DNA from: Straminergon stramineum
Taxonomy: Eukaryota > Streptophyta > Bryopsida > Hypnales > Calliergonaceae
Length of the DNA stretch: 64,000 nt
Direction: 5' to 3'
Assembly: GCA_963920665.1 (NCBI GenBank)
Contig: OY987263.1
Location: 44,489,218-44,553,217 of the forward strand
Part shown: positions 22,750 to 36,809 of the stretch, one piece after another
Layout of the letters: every line of letters begins with the position of its first letter
How positions within the stretch are numbered: position 1 is the stretch's first letter
Position numbers and translations under genes: made by a program
Notes under the pieces: model-generated
Told to the model about the DNA's origin: nothing
What the model saw: the letters and a program-made list of their open reading frames with translations, nothing else
The model's database searches: none

Positions 22750-25700
22750 ATGCCTCGGACAGCTATGAAGGAGGAGACGGATTTCCGCGTAGGTCAGCGA
22801 GTGTGTATGATCAATGCGGGAAAGGGACCTCAGACGGGTACAGTTCTATACGTGGGACCCGTGGACGGCCATGAAGGCGCCTGGGTAGGAGTGGAATGGG
22901 ATAATGCGGAACATGGCCGGCATGATGGATCTGTGAATGGTGTGCGCTACTTTGAGACGAAAGATGGAGTTTCGGGCTCTCTTGTGAGACCACGGAACTT
23001 GAGCGCAGGGGTTTCCTTGCTGGAGGCTCTCTCTTTCCGATATAAGACCGCCACAGCTCCTGAATCGGATCAAGGTGTGACCGTGCTTCTGCATCTAATT
23101 CTATTTTCGCATGCTGGTTGCACAGTGCCTAGTATCTGTTTTCTTGTGAATCGACAATTTCTAAGGCTTGCTGCATTCACTCTCAAGGAGACTCTTCATG
23201 TTTAGAGGAGATTGAAGAGATTTTAGGTTGGGTTACTACTAAACCGGAAGAATAAACGAGTAATCCTATTCATTCTTTTCAGTGGAAGTATGGTTATGCC
23301 CGCTTTCTAATGCAGCTTAGCTGCATCTTCTGGATTTGAATTCCATATCTTTGTTTGCTGGATGGAGATTATTTAAAAGCGTTCACTAAGAGGAGTTAGG
23401 AGAACCACCACTTTCATTTTCGGGATCTAATTGAAGTGAATTGCCTTGGAGACGTGCAGATGACATGTATGTGATGTCTGTTCGCCAGCAGCGAGTCTCT
23501 GTAGAGCTCGTCGGAAAGGCGGAGGTTGAGGAGCGGCAGAGACACCTTGAAAACCTCCAAGTTGCGACGCTCATCTATGCAGGGGTGTGCTCTACTGGAC
23601 CTCACGGACAACTCAGGGCCGCCTGTCCTAGTACTTTTACTACCAACTTCCGTTTTGAGCCTTATCGCTTCCATGCTTTCTGTTTCTTGCCTTGTCAGGG
23701 TTTATCCCCAGAGGGCGTGAGAGAGTCTGGGAGGGAGAGGGGGAAGGGCCGATGCAGAATCATTGTGTGGTTTTCTGCCGTGCTTTATTGGTTTCTAAGG
23801 AAGGTGTCTTTGAATGTGCAGACATTCATGAACTTGATCTCACTGGCAACCTTCTGCCCGATTGGCATGTGAGTATCAAATTCTGAACCTTGTATTGTTT
23901 CAGACACCTACATGTGACTCTGCTTTTTTCCTTTAGAGTAGGTCAAGATGGAAAATATTCGGAATCTATCTAAGAAAACATGTCAAAAAAGTGTTCATAA
24001 ATTTATAGACTATGAAGCTTTGTGCAGGAGGTTGCTCGTATCTGTGAAGAATTACCAGCTTTACAAATGCTAGACCTCAGCAGTAGTCGTATGGTTCACC
24101 ATCCCGTAGACCGTTTACCCGCAATCTCAAATTTGTCAACACTGATCCTCAACAATTGCTCCTTGAAATGGAGGCAGGTATGTTGATGTTCTGCTAAAGG
24201 AGTTTCCTGGAGTAAGAATTCTATTTCTAGAGTTTCTAGAATGTTAGGAAACTTGCTGAGCAAGCAAGCATTGCTCTGCTCTGAGTGCTCTCAGGTGATT
24301 ATACTCTATTTGAGTTCTTCGAATATCTGGAAAATATCATCATTGATTGTAACGATTGAAGGACCTATTTCTCGGCGCAGGTGGATTTATTGAAAGCATC
24401 CCTTTCCTGCATCCAGGAGCTTTCCCTTTGTCGCAATGATATGCAAACGATTGAGGTAGTATGCTATGACCTCTATCTGAAATGTGCTTTTTGTTCCATG
24501 TCCACTTGTGGTGGATTTTTTTACAGCATTGATGACCTGAAGTGTGGTTGGGTAGGTTGACTCAGTATCTTCTAAGCCGGACGAGCTTTTTGTTCACGGC
24601 TTTGAGTCCCTTCGGTTACTGAATCTTGATGAGAACCAGTTTGATAGCTGGAATGAGCTCTTAAAGCTCTCTCGATTGAAAAGGTGCGTACTATTATCTT
24701 GCTTGTGCTGATGTGATTTACACGAAATTAGTGTTTTTTGAGTGTTGAGATGTTCTTGTTGAGTTTATATCTTTGACTTGTTAATATGCAGCTTGGAGCA
24801 GTTAAATGTGAATGGGAACAAGCTCCGACAGATCTTTTATCCTGATCCATCAAGTAGAAGTGATGATGCCGTCGGAATGAACGAAGAAGATCGGTCACTT
24901 ATGCCTTTTCCACATTTGCGCTGCCTTCTTCTAGGTGCTTGTTTATGGCTTCACTTTGAGTTTACCATTTCCGTTTCAGTTATTTATTTATTTACAGACA
25001 CTTGTGTGTATGCCTTATTCATGTCGTTCTATTGCACTTTATCATTGCGTGCTACTATTTGCTTCTATAAGTCAAAGTGTAGAGTCTTTGAGCTTCAATA
25101 TCTTAAAAAGAAATGATGAAGAATTGAGATATTGCTTGAATTGTCCTTTAGGAAGTATGGAAACCCTCAAAAGAAATTCCTTACAAAGGTGCTTTTTGTG
25201 GCTCAGGTCGAAATCAAATATCAGACTGGCCCTCGATAGACGCTCTCGATCGGTTTCCATCCCTCCAGGTCTCTGCCTTTCATTCGGACTCTTCCCCATT
25301 CTCAAATATACATTTCTTCTGTTGACCCAGGGAGCAAAACTTTGACCCGTTTCCTATTTCCTTTGTCGTTTGGAAGTTCCAGTTACTTTGTAATCTCAAA
25401 CGGAAATGTTTACTTGAATTACTTCTTCTTATATCGTATAAATGGGACACTCATTATCCGGCTTTTGAGAGTATAAATATCTATTTACTACTGCGGCAAT
25501 ATTTTTTGTTTTCAATATCCAAAAATTAGGTTACGCTTTGGCTTTGGCTTTGGCTTTGTATCCAAAGAATAATTAACGTGGATGGTGGTTTTAGTCTCTA
25601 CTTTCTTCCTACGTATTGGGAGATATTTGAGCACAGTGATGTTTTCTTCGCTCTTACCACTGAAGATCTGATTGTATTCCTGCCTTGAAGAGATGGTTGA

Positions 25701-28397
25701 ATAGTTTCGTGTTTCCTAACTGGTGCAGGAGGTACGTCTATCAGATAATTTTATTACTGACACAGGAATTGCAGCACGGTTCATGATTGTGGCTCGTATT
25801 GGAAAGCTAACCAGCTTGAATGGCAGCCAGGTATTCGTTTGATTCATCAGTTTGATCAGCAATTTTTTATGTTTGGATGTAAATGATTTTCTACTGGGAA
25901 TGTTTCTCACTAATCCTCTTGTAAGTTTCACGTGTTCTGCGACGATGTTAGATTAAGGACACATGGGACTTACGTTGGGGCGTATAGCAGAGAACGTCTT
26001 TTCATGTCTTTGGCTTTCTTGGAGAAAGTTACTGATGGCTCTTCTTATAGACGTTGGGTTGTCTATTTTGTAGGTGAGACCAAGAGAGAGGCGAGATTCT
26101 GAAATAAGGTACAGATTTGTGAGGCATTGGGATGTTCATTCATTGTTTTCAAGTGTATTTTCATATGTTGAAATGGTTGAGATGGTTGAGGCCTGAAGGG
26201 TTTCTAGGTCTGTCTGTAAACTATGAAAGAGAGCTTGGATCATGGAGGAAAAGTACCAAGAATGTAGCATTCTCTTCGGCAACGTCTAGAAGATGTTCAA
26301 ATCCTGTCTTTTTGCGGGTTCCTTTTGTCTGCACTCTGGCTTATCCTACGTTTAGGGATTGTCCTTGAACAGACGATGAGGTCGATGCTTCAAAGTAAAC
26401 TTATCGTACTTTGGTATTAACTTTTTCCTCTTGAATGAATATTTGCATTTTGAAACAGATATGTGCGACAGCTGCTTACGAATATGCAAATGACTAGTGT
26501 TAGTGACATTTACAAGTGCTATCCCCGGTAATATATATGACTTGAGCCATTCCTAGCAGACGCTTCATTCATGCCGGTCTTTCAGATCGGAGTTACCCTT
26601 CTTCTTCCTTGCATGGCTGACTGATAGATCGTTCAGTGGCACTATTGTTTCTGCAAAGTTGTGGAACGGGTTCCTGGAAAATTCTGGAGTCTCCAACATT
26701 CAAAATACGAAGTAACTAACGAATTAACCTGGTAATGTACAGCTTTGAACATCTACGAGTGTTGCATGATATCCCATTGGACCTACAGAGAGGAGGGTCT
26801 CTTGGAGCTACTACACAGAAGATGTCCAGTTCCTTGCTATGTAAGTTCTTCCCCTGAAGTCTTGAATCATTAATGATGTTTTAAGTGGACAGTACCATGG
26901 ATTCGGCGGAAATATGGTATGCTATATTTGTTCGTTTCTTTGGCAGTAATGACTGAAGCATAATTATTTTGTAACTGTCCATGGAAATGCTCGGTAATTA
27001 TCTACAAGTTCTATTTTGGGTCAAGATCACAGTTTAGTATCTGTGTTACTTGATATAATTGTGAAATAGAATCTGGAGGGTATGGAGGTATTACCACCTA
27101 GTTGTTTGACGAAGTCATTTAAGATTATTCTGTTGTCGATGTGTACAGTTCCAAATTCCTCTTTTTGGAAAAGTGAATAATTTTTTTTGTGGCCTCATAC
27201 TTGCATATACGTGAAATGTAGAAAGAGAAACATTCTTTGTCCGATTTGTATGATATTTGGAGAGAGCACATAATTGTTCCGTCTTGTAACGTGACGTGGG
27301 GTATGTGGACAGCTGTGAGCCTCGTGTGTGTCGCTGCTTCAGTTGGGGAAAAAGCTCCTATTGTGAAAAAGCTCCCAAGCTCAACCACGGTAGGAATCAT
27401 ACTGTTAAACTTCTTTTTGCTGGCATTTTTTGTAAGCAAGGTTTCAAATTTCAGTAGTATACACTGCCGTTCGTGAAGAGCCTCTACGAAATAACTGATC
27501 TTTTGGCCAACTTGATTTCGTCACGCCGATTTGGAATTATTGAAAAAAATCGACAATCCTGAAGAGAATATACTAGTTTCATCTAGCTAATATCGTGAGT
27601 TGGGCATGCTAACAATAGAGTTTTATATGATGAGGTCCCACGCCTAATTTTAGCGATATTTGTCAACTTATCAAGCTTTTCCATTTTGTTGGCTTTGCTA
27701 AATTTGAATCAATTAGTGACGAGTTACTAAGGTAGTGTTAATTTACCAGGCTTTGGTGCCCGTTGCATATGAGGGTTCTGTTAAAATCTCCATCTATAAG
27801 TTAATCACTTTCTTTATCTGGTTGGTTCCATTGTGTAATTCGAGATTCTTTTGGAAGAAATTGTCAGTGAGAATTGGCAGTATTACATAGTTGTGTTCCT
27901 GCGCAAGTTGGTGCCTTGATTGTAAGTTCTGGTCTAGTCATTTGATATCTTTGATTGGATTAAGCAACAGAGGTACATCGTTTGTGCTGACATGGTCGTG
28001 CTATGAGATTCAGGTTGGTAGGTTGAAGATTGTGTGTGAATCTCTTTTTAAGCTCAAGAGCATATGCCAGCGCCTATATTACAGAGACTTGGTAACATTT
28101 CTCATCTATTTTCCAGCCCAATTATGTATTGAAGAATTTTTTCAGCAGGAGTTTTATTTTGTGTATAGATATGGGTAGTTTATGGCAAATGAATGCTATT
28201 GGATTCAAGATCTCCAGCCTCATGAGTAAATGAAGTGAATGTCAAGATATCCGCCATGTCATGTAGTGATTGGGAACTTGCTTATGGTACAGGAGTCACC
28301 TTTGCCTATGTCATTGGATAATGACATGGAGACGCTGGCAGATATTGGTATTACGTCTAGTACTTCTATACTGGTGGATGAAGTGGAGGGTCCTTAA
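22750..28397 (+). CDS. TBCE: Tubulin-folding cofactor E (TBCE), 15 coding exons
   Basis: TBCE is a cytosolic chaperone that binds alpha-tubulin and, with cofactors C and D, helps assemble the alpha/beta heterodimer. Inferred exons: 22750-23074, 23460-23630, 23822-23868, 24028-24177, 24381-24455, 24556-24683, 24792-24934, 25207-25268, 25729-25830, 26074-26108, 26459-26527, 26743-26840, 27313-27389, 28014-28091, 28293-28397. All introns are GT-AG and every phase agrees, giving 554 codons, close to the usual 530 or so. The CAP-Gly domain spans residues 12-83, with GRHDG (56-60) in place of the usual GKNDG. Leucine-rich repeats fill about 165-400, including ELDLTGN, LRLLNLDENQ and LLLGRNQISDW. 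A ubiquitin-like domain covers about 460-550 (KKLPSSTTVGRLKIVCESL, ending SILVDE). Alternative start: ATG 22765. The gene looks intact. The Arabidopsis orthologue is PFIFFERLING. Confidence 0.93.
25535..25560. repeat. TTTGGC hexanucleotide repeat in TBCE intron 8
   Basis: About four copies of GCTTTG/TTTGGC stand head to tail inside the intron between exons 8 and 9. Confidence 0.8.
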
Positions 28398-31300
28398 TGA
28401 AACTCATATGTGGTTGATATGATATAGCCATATCAAAGTTCAAATCCGCATCATTTTCCGACCGTCAGAGGTCTTGACTGTCTTTGTATGCAGCAGTTTT
28501 GGAATATTTTCAATTGACCCTGATCAAAATGTATTTTTAAGTCCGGCGGGTTCTTGCTGTTTCAGAAGCAGTTTTTAGATACTGAAAGCGACCTGCAATT
28601 TTGAGCAACCTGTACTTGGATAGGGCATTTTTTTGCTAATTTTTGCAAGTCCATAATGGGTGTGCTTACCTTATTAGGAACAGAAGTGGACATAATCAAT
28701 TGAAAGATTCACTCCATGTAGTCAAGCAAATGTAAGAATATTGGATTCTGACAAGCAAATGTAAGGAAGAGAAAGTAGTACCGTATTGGGGAAGCGATAA
28801 GGTTCTTCACAACTGTTATTGTGATATATTAGAAGTAAAATATTTATATGAAATTGAAAGATCATATGTGTGCGAGGTATGTAATGTAGAAGATTTGCTT
28901 GGCCTTTGAAAGCATGAAATGCAAATGACGCTGTTATTATATCTTTAGGGAAAGCTTGTAGGATGGAAATAAATAATTTTAAATCCAATTTTGTCTGTGG
29001 AAGTTGCTTATCTTGTTGTTGGATAGTCCATTGTGCTATTCCTTTACTTTTCTACACAAGATATTGTGTAGTCTACAGTAGGGTAGTTTGGCCATTCATT
29101 GCCCTTATTATTTAATCTAAATTGGAGCCCCTAGAATGATTTTCAAATTTGTATAAAAAGTATCTAGTGTAGATGACATTTATACTATTTGAAATAGTAT
29201 GAAATGGTACAAAGTACAAAATTTCATTCTATTGATTGAAATTATACATTTTAGGCTTTTGTGATAGTATGCCTTGTAAATTCTCATATTTATACAAGTT
29301 GCTAATAATTTTTTGGAATTGAACTAAAGAGGAAGTATCCTATTGATCATTTATTTCACTCAATGTGAATAAGTAATGATGTAGTTAAATTCTAGAATGT
29401 GTGTATTTTTGCAATGTAAGAAGAATTTCATATAATAGAAAATATGCTATCAAGATTTGTAGTTATGCTTGTATTTGGTTATTAGATTTTTTTAAATCAT
29501 CGAATTACAATTGGGAATTTATTCCTACTACTTTGTAATTGTTACATTATTGAAAGTTGGACTTAGAAAAGCTTTGTAGAAGTTGCAAGGGGGAAGGATT
29601 AATTAGGAAGTTGATGCAAAGTAAATAAATAAATGTAAAAGTCGAAGTATTAGAGGGAGAGTATAGTTATCCATATCCATGGAGTTTGTCAAGTGTTTCA
29701 ATATAAATGTAATCATATAAGATTTCAATAATCATATAAGATAAATATCCAAATTTAATGAATATTTTTTGCAATTACTTTGAAATCCTATAAGACATTT
29801 ATATATGAAATCAATCACATAGAATGGCTAAAATGCGACAAATAGTGAATCAACAAATTTTGGCTAAAGAATGATTGTTTTGGAGCCTCTTCCTAGTGGT
29901 ATCTTCTTTAACTCTTGAAAGACAAGGCCTCGGTGATGAATTATCTTATTCCTTTACAATTATGTACTTTCTTTGCTTCTATAGTAAATGAGAAAATCAT
30001 TTACTAGACACTTTTTGTTTCTACAGCATTCAGGATTAATCTACCATTATGCTCTAAAGTTGTCAAAACATTAGCTCGAGACTACCTTTGCACTCTTCCG
30101 TTACTTTTTGGGTTACTTTTTCCATTGGCTATTCTTAATATATTCATAAAGAATTCATTGTACTCCAAATTGTTGGTTAAATTTTAAATTTTTGATAATT
30201 TAATCATTTTATAAACATACAAATCTAATTTTTTTTGTCAAATATTTGTTCATTGAATAAAATGTTACAATTATAAGAAAAAATAGTGGGCCTAACAAAT
30301 CAAAATCACCTTTCTAAATCACAACCATTGTGTGACATCTTGTTCTTGGACCCTTTGCATGAAAGTCAAAATGCTATTGTTTCCACATATGATAAATATA
30401 ACCATCTTTATCGCTTATTAGATACAAACATTTAGATAGTTAAAAAGACATACAGTAATCTTTGCAATGAAATAATTAATTTCTAAAAGCCTCTAGAATA
30501 AGTGTCAATAGTTTTATTTTAAATTATAAAACTAAAACTTTGCTTTTCGCCACCCTAAAAATGAAGATTTTGAAATTTTGATGAATGCTATAATTTCAAG
30601 TTCTCAAGATTTGGAAATATTGAAATTTTAAATCTTGAACTAGAAATTTACCTACTTATAGATTTGTTGCTTTTGTGCTTGTAAATTTAACAATTTTTAA
30701 AATTTTTGTTTCTTTAATTTTACAATTTTTCAAAATATTGAATTTATAATATTTGAATTTGTAAATGTATCAAAACTTCACTTCTTTGAGTTTTCTCCTT
30801 GCTACTAGTGACAAATAACTAAGTTAATGGTTTTTGAACCAAAGTTGTTTTGTATGATTTTTTTCAACACTCACAAAAGTAGCATTGGGTGAACTTGAAA
30901 TGCCCTCTTTTTTTGTTGCGTACTTGCATTTGGGAGGTATTACTAGAAGTTTAGAGATTTTTAAAAAACTCTAAAAATCTGGAATATTAGTATAAAACTA
31001 CAAGTATTGCATTCTCAAAAAATTGGCTTAAGATAAATTTAATTGAGGACCTTGAGGTTGGAACTAGTTTAGCCAATTTTTTATGTAACTTTGGGGGTTT
31101 CGACAATGATATTTATAGGCAGTTTGCTTTGCAACCCACCTTTGAGGCATCACAACTATAATTGAAGCCATGACCAAAATGATGGAATGAAACCAAGATG
31201 AAAATAGTAGAGTGAAGCCAAAATGAAAATAATGGAATTTCAAAGTTACATGACAAAAAATTTGTGTCTCTAAAATATATGTCTATAATCCTAACAATTA

Positions 31301-31858
31301 ACATGGACCTGAAGATTCCTGAATTGTATCAAATTTTGCATGGTTCAAATGTTGTCACAAATATTTAGGGTTGTGTGAGATTGAATGTTGGAAGTCTTGA
31401 GATGAAAATGCTTAGAAATAGGGATAGAGGGGTGAAGTTGATGAATTGGTGAATTTTTTTGCTTATGTTAGCAAAATGGATTTGAAGTTTGACAAGGACA
31501 ATGTTTTGGAATTTGTGTGAGTAGCAATCAAGGTTGGGAAGAATTTTTATTTTATTTTTATTATGTTTTTGAGTCACTCAACAAAAAAAATAGGCTTAGA
31601 GTGGAGGTGTTGTTTGTGTGTTGTAAGAGGAAATCGGAAATGGTAGATATTGGTAATGGAAAATCCTTATGGCCAAATATTCTAAATGAATTGCTCTACA
31701 TGATTATTCTTAAATTCTTCTAGATTTGGAGAATAATTCTAAATTTCCCTTTTTCCAATTCATTGAGTTCAAAGAAGTTCATGGAATTGAAACCCTAGGT
31801 TTCAAAGCTTTTGAATTTGTTGAATTTCAAAGAATGAAACTACCAATCTTTTTTTTTT
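28398..31858. other. Region downstream of TBCE, no gene recognised
   Basis: Just after the stop codon the DNA keeps mixed composition to about 28700, probably the 3' leader and terminator region; an AATAAA-type signal occurs near 28970 but its use is unknown. Further on the DNA is AT-rich with only short frames of no recognised family. Confidence 0.45.
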
Positions 31859-32023
31859 ATGCGATATAAATGTAGTTCGTTTTCAAGGTATCAAAATTTA
31901 GTAAAATACTGAAGAACAAAATCATTAAAACTGTCAATACCTTGAAGATGAACCACATTTATATTGCATTTAAATTGCAATGTTTTCAATGATTTTGTTC
32001 AATAGTATTTTTTACTAAATTTT
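31859..32023. repeat. Interleaved (pseudoknot-ordered) inverted repeats
   Basis: Arm A (31859-31891) pairs with A' (31937-31969), 33 bases with about 28 matches. Arm B (31893-31926) pairs with B' (about 31988-32023), about 30 matches with small gaps. The order is A, B, A', B', so the two stems cannot both form as simple nested hairpins. Function is unknown; it may be a rearranged MITE. Confidence 0.6.
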
Positions 32024-34479
32024 AGTGTTCATAGAATTTCATATCAAGAATGTCTATGATGTTTGCATAACCTACTCATCCCAATCAAAATCTATTTGGT
32101 AGTAAAATAGTTCTTGCCAAAGCATTCTAATACACCTGCAATGTATGGAACAAGCTCTTTAATTATTGGTGTTGTTTGTCCAATCTATGAATCATTGGTT
32201 CTTGTTTTTAACATTACAATCAATTCGTACATGGCAACATGTTGCTTTGCATTATTCTTGTCTTGATGTTGGTTTTATTAGCCTTATTTCTACAAAGATA
32301 TCTCCTTTAGTAGTTGTTCAAATTGCTATTAATGATGTGCAATCTATACGTATATTAATGCACATTAGTGCCCCTAAAGTGCACATCTATGGAGATCCAA
32401 AATTTTGCATTTGCATAAGCTTATTTCCTAGAACAACCTTAGTTTTTTGACTAATCGAAAGAAAAAACTCTACTTCTAATCCTTTGAGCATTCACAATTT
32501 TGTTTTTAATAGATTTGTAGTCTTATTCTATTATATAGATAGATAGATAGATAGAGATAGAGATATAGATATAGATATATAGATATATAGATATAGATAG
32601 ATAGATAGGCTATGACTTAGATCTAATTTATTGAGTATTGACTTCTTTCTATTAATGTGTTACAATGTTTCTCCCTAGCACTAGTGACAATTATGATTGA
32701 GTAGTAGTTTAAGTTGATAAAGTCACATCAAATATGCTCACATTAAATAGCAAGCTTGTTATGTCATTTGGAATGATTGATTTTAGTATCTAGGATTATT
32801 CTTCATCACCTTGACAAACCTATCTGAAGTTTTGATTTTGATTTTGCAACTACATGCCTATGCACCTATACCAAATGTTCTTTGAGTCAAGAAAAAATTC
32901 TCGATGTGGTTCAATGAATGTTTTTTAGATGTCAATTATGAAAGTCTTTGTATTTGTATTGTTGAATGTTGATAGTAGTTGATGGTATTGAAGACATCAC
33001 AATCAACATATATAACCCTTGTACTATTCATGCACATGTATATACTTGGTGCAATTCAGGGCACCTATTGATGTTGTTTGGGGTACTTGTCTAGTCTATT
33101 TTGTCTTGATTGTACACCTAGTGATGCAACATTTAAGCTTAGAGAAATTAAATGATAGTCATTAATTAAAACTATGTGCAATATATTCTTTACTTTTAAA
33201 TGTCAATGCTTACCAAATGATAAGGTTTTGATTGATGACTTGTTTTGAAAAATTTCAAATGAAGTATGCAACATTTCTAAGAGTGGAGTTTTGAAATTTT
33301 GAACATATTTGTTAGTACACTGAAAAATCATATGATTCTTGGCAGGCTAGATTAGGAAATGACTAACATCATTTTTGGATGTGGGTACAATTTACCTATT
33401 AGTTGACTCTAGGCACATCATCTTGGAGGTGAATTACAAGCAATTTCAAATGAATGGAAGGATATGGCAAGTTTAATCACTTCTCTTCAACACTTGTATG
33501 TCATTTTCTTACAAATTCCTATTTGGGCCTTCTTAAGAAAGTAGTAAAACATATGTTTTTACCCATTTTCTACTCATAATTAAATTAGAAAATTTAAATA
33601 GAAATTATTGTGGTTCTTTTTATAGGTATTTGATACATATTTGCATCAAGATAGAGTTAGAAATGTGTAAGAGCCTTATGCCCTAGGCAATGCACATCAG
33701 TAGTATATGACAACAACTTATATTTGATTCGTCTAGCTATTCTTAGGTTTGTGTTGTCTTATGCCAAATGCTTCTTTTATACTCCGTATTTCAATCTCAT
33801 GTTGTGCTTTATTGCATCACCGATTCACCAAGTGAGGAATGGTCTTTAGCCCCAATTCGAATATATGTTTAAATCTTAAAATATATTGATGTTCAAACAA
33901 AATTTTGTTTTTTTCAAAATCCTAGGAAATTTATATAATATCAAAATTTGAAAGTTGTAACTTTAGTTAAGATACTTTCATTTTGTAGATTTAAATTCCA
34001 TGGCTTCATGTTAATCACTTCAAAATAGACCCTATATTTTTCAACGCTCAATAAACATTAGCTTAACCACATATGACCATTAGAATAAAAATTTGAATTT
34101 ATAAACTCATAGTATTGCAAAAGAAGATGATTTGACCTCATGGATTAGACTTCAAACATTTATAGCCTAATGCATTCAAAAACATTGTAGATTCTTTTTA
34201 TTTACCATAGATTACTTAATTTATCCTAGACTTTCTTTATTTTTCTTAGAAAAACCTTCTTTTATCCTAAGTTAATCCTTTTTATCCTATGTAACTTTAT
34301 ATTACCTTTCCACCCTAATTTAGCTAGTTGAATCTAGTTTCTTAGGTCATTTTAGGTATGTTGGTTTTAGAAGTTCATACTTGGGGGGTCTTCCAGGTCA
34401 TTACCACCTCTCTTAGCCCAATCTTCAAATGTTGACTCATATATATAGTCAAGGTTCTTAGAACAAAACTTTTGGGTAA
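32024..34479. other. AT-rich intergenic stretch, no gene recognised
   Basis: An open frame at 32166-32450 (about 94 codons, hydrophobic) matches no family I know. Nothing else was identified apart from the microsatellite at 32532. Confidence 0.4.
32532..32608. repeat. ATAG/AT compound microsatellite
   Basis: TAGA tetramers alternate with ATATAG hexamers over about 77 bp. Confidence 0.92.
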
Positions 34480-36330
34480 TCCACAATATTGCACTTGGCT
34501 AAAAAAAAATTTCAAGCAATTTTGAGGGTTAACTATGGAAAACTTTCATTTTTCATTGAAAAAATTACATATTCAATTATTGAGAGGTCTTCAAAGGCAT
34601 ATGTGTACTAAAAGTGTAGTGTAAAGCTTGCTAATTTTACTTCATTTCCCGGCTTTATGCAAAGCTTGGCAATTTCATTTGATTTGAGATCTAAGAAATT
34701 GTACTTATCCATTTGCTTTGAGAATGGTCCCAATGAAAAGTTTAAAGTCTTTTCATGATTTTCACCATTGAAAATTACAACATGTAAGTGTTTATTTGAA
34801 TCTATTTGCAATTTCTACTTATAAACAAAAATTACATTTCAACAATTGCAAGGTGGATTGTGTAATGAGTTTGATGTCTTTTCACATGAAATTAAGTTTT
34901 TTGGAAGTGCATTATAGTGTGCTAACACTCTTTGAAGTTGTTCATGTTACCTCCAATCCCCCAAAACACATATATGCAAATTTCTGAAACATTGTGGACA
35001 AAGACAATGTACTAAAAATAGAAAATGTATATTTCCCTTGGTATAATCTTACAACTCTTAAAAAATTTCGCACTCAAAATTGGTGTGTATACTAATAAAC
35101 AAGCTCTAATAACATCTATACGGTTAGATTTGGAAAAAAACACAATTCGCTTCATTGAAGATAACTATGAGCCAATGCTCTTATTTCATAGTCAAAACAC
35201 ACTTGAAAAGGCTTGGGCATTTAGGGGTTAACACACATAACTCCAATCAACTTATGGCTTCTCAAAATCTACTCTACAAATTTTTTGAATGAATTTCTAA
35301 TGTGATTTTTTCTCCAAGATCTAGTGAATTTAAGGCTCATTTTCAAGAGCCTTTAACATACAAAAAGTTAAAATTGAAATGGACACCCTTGCACAAAATC
35401 TTCAATTGAAAAATCATGATTAGTCATCTTCAAAATCAGATTTTTGATGCTATGGGTGATTGCAAGAAACACTTGTCCTATTTTTTGTCCCCTTGCCCTT
35501 GAACAAGTGGTTTTTTGCTCATAACTTTTGCATCAATTGTCTGTTTGGCGTGAAATTTGGAATGAGGTACATGTGGTAGTTTCAGACATTGTATAATTTT
35601 TTTTAAAATTTTAAAACTTATTTTACTATTTTTAACCTGCCCTCAATTGGATGTCTACCTTGGCCATGTAGGGGGATTTTAGTCCTCTTTTTGACCCAAA
35701 AATGCAAATTTGAAGCCATAAGTTGGACATGTTAGAGGTCTACTAACATTACAAGGACCGATGATGATTTTTTATGAAAATAGTATATGCCAATTGCCCA
35801 CATGGGTCAAAGTGACCTTCCTTTGTGCAAAGTCTACGAAGAGGGAAAAATTTTCCTAAATGAATTTTTTGGTACAATGCAAGTGCAATCTTCTCTAGCA
35901 AAATGATTTTTTTTGTGGAAAGTTTTGGAATTTTTTTAAATTACTAAAAATGAAAAGGTTCTTAGATCCCTTTTCTACTATTTTTTGCTCCTAGTGGCTT
36001 CTATAGTACTCCGTAGTAGTCTATAGTAGTCTAATATAGTATTGAATCGACGGTTTGTATCTACAGGGGCCCCAAATTGATGGTTGAGATTTGCAAGTGC
36101 ATGTTGACGTGCAAAATTGATAGTAGTCTATAGTATTGCTAGTCCTACTGCCAAAAATCGCATTTTTGAGCCAAATACATGAAATGTTTCTTGCAATCAC
36201 CCCTATAAGAAGACTCCAAAAAGAATTTTTCAAAAATATAAACTACTAAAGATAGCAACTTCATTAAGTTTTATTTAACTTCAAAGTATTGTCAACACCA
36301 AAATTTGGTGCCTTAGACATTTTGGGAGTT
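34480..36330 (+). repeat. Dispersed repeat copy interrupted by a TIR element
   Basis: The parts 35220-35453 and 36203-36330 align with one continuous segment at about 49770-50120. Shared landmarks are AGCTTCTCAAAATCTA, GGCTCAT…AAGAGCCT, ATGGACACCCTT…ACAAAATCTTCAAT and ACCAAAATTTGGTGCCTT. The 749 bases between are an inserted element listed separately. Sequence before 35220 resembles the material before 49770 only loosely, so the left border is uncertain. Confidence 0.65.
35454..36202. mobile_element. Non-autonomous DNA transposon, 749 bp, 18-bp perfect TIRs
   Basis: The element starts GGGTGATTGCAAGAAACA and ends with its exact reverse complement. CTAT flanks it on both sides (35450-35453 and 36203-36206). 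The related repeat near 50010 lacks the insertion and reads straight through the corresponding point, which confirms a real insertion. No transposase frame was seen. Superfamily is uncertain: a 4-bp duplication is unusual, and a 2-bp TA duplication with one mismatched terminal base would also fit. Confidence 0.75.
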
Positions 36331-36809
36331 AAAGAATTTCAAAGAGTAAATATAATTTTCATACATAAATCTCTATCGTATATTTTGTTTATAAAATTTA
36401 TGTGACAAATAATACATGAGTTGGATGATTCTTTAAGAATTGCAATAAGTAAATTAGTGAGTTTTTACTGAAATATCTATGTTTTATTTTTGAAGGAGTT
36501 TGGCCTTTTGTTTACTTTAAGTAGCCCCTTCTCTGGGTGGTACTCACATGGTTGTCCTACATACATGCACTTCATGAGGGAGAAAAAACATCTTTTGAAG
36601 GAGATTTAATATTTCTTCTATCCAAATCACCCCATCATGTTTTCTTCTACCCATTCCTTGAAAACAACCGAAACAATTAATTAATGCATCTTCGAAAGTG
36701 CCATTAATCCATTTCCTTACGTAAATGTGCAATGAATTGACTGTTGATTCTCTAGATTTTGGTTTAATGACCTTCCACTTCCCACTAGAAGTTGCCCTTA
36801 CCCACATGC

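Noticed and set aside
22648..23205. 185-codon frame as the TBCE N terminus or as a separate gene
   Set aside because: It begins with GTG and runs into intron 1. The first in-frame ATG is at 22750, and the coding exon ends at the AAG/GTGTGA donor after 23074.
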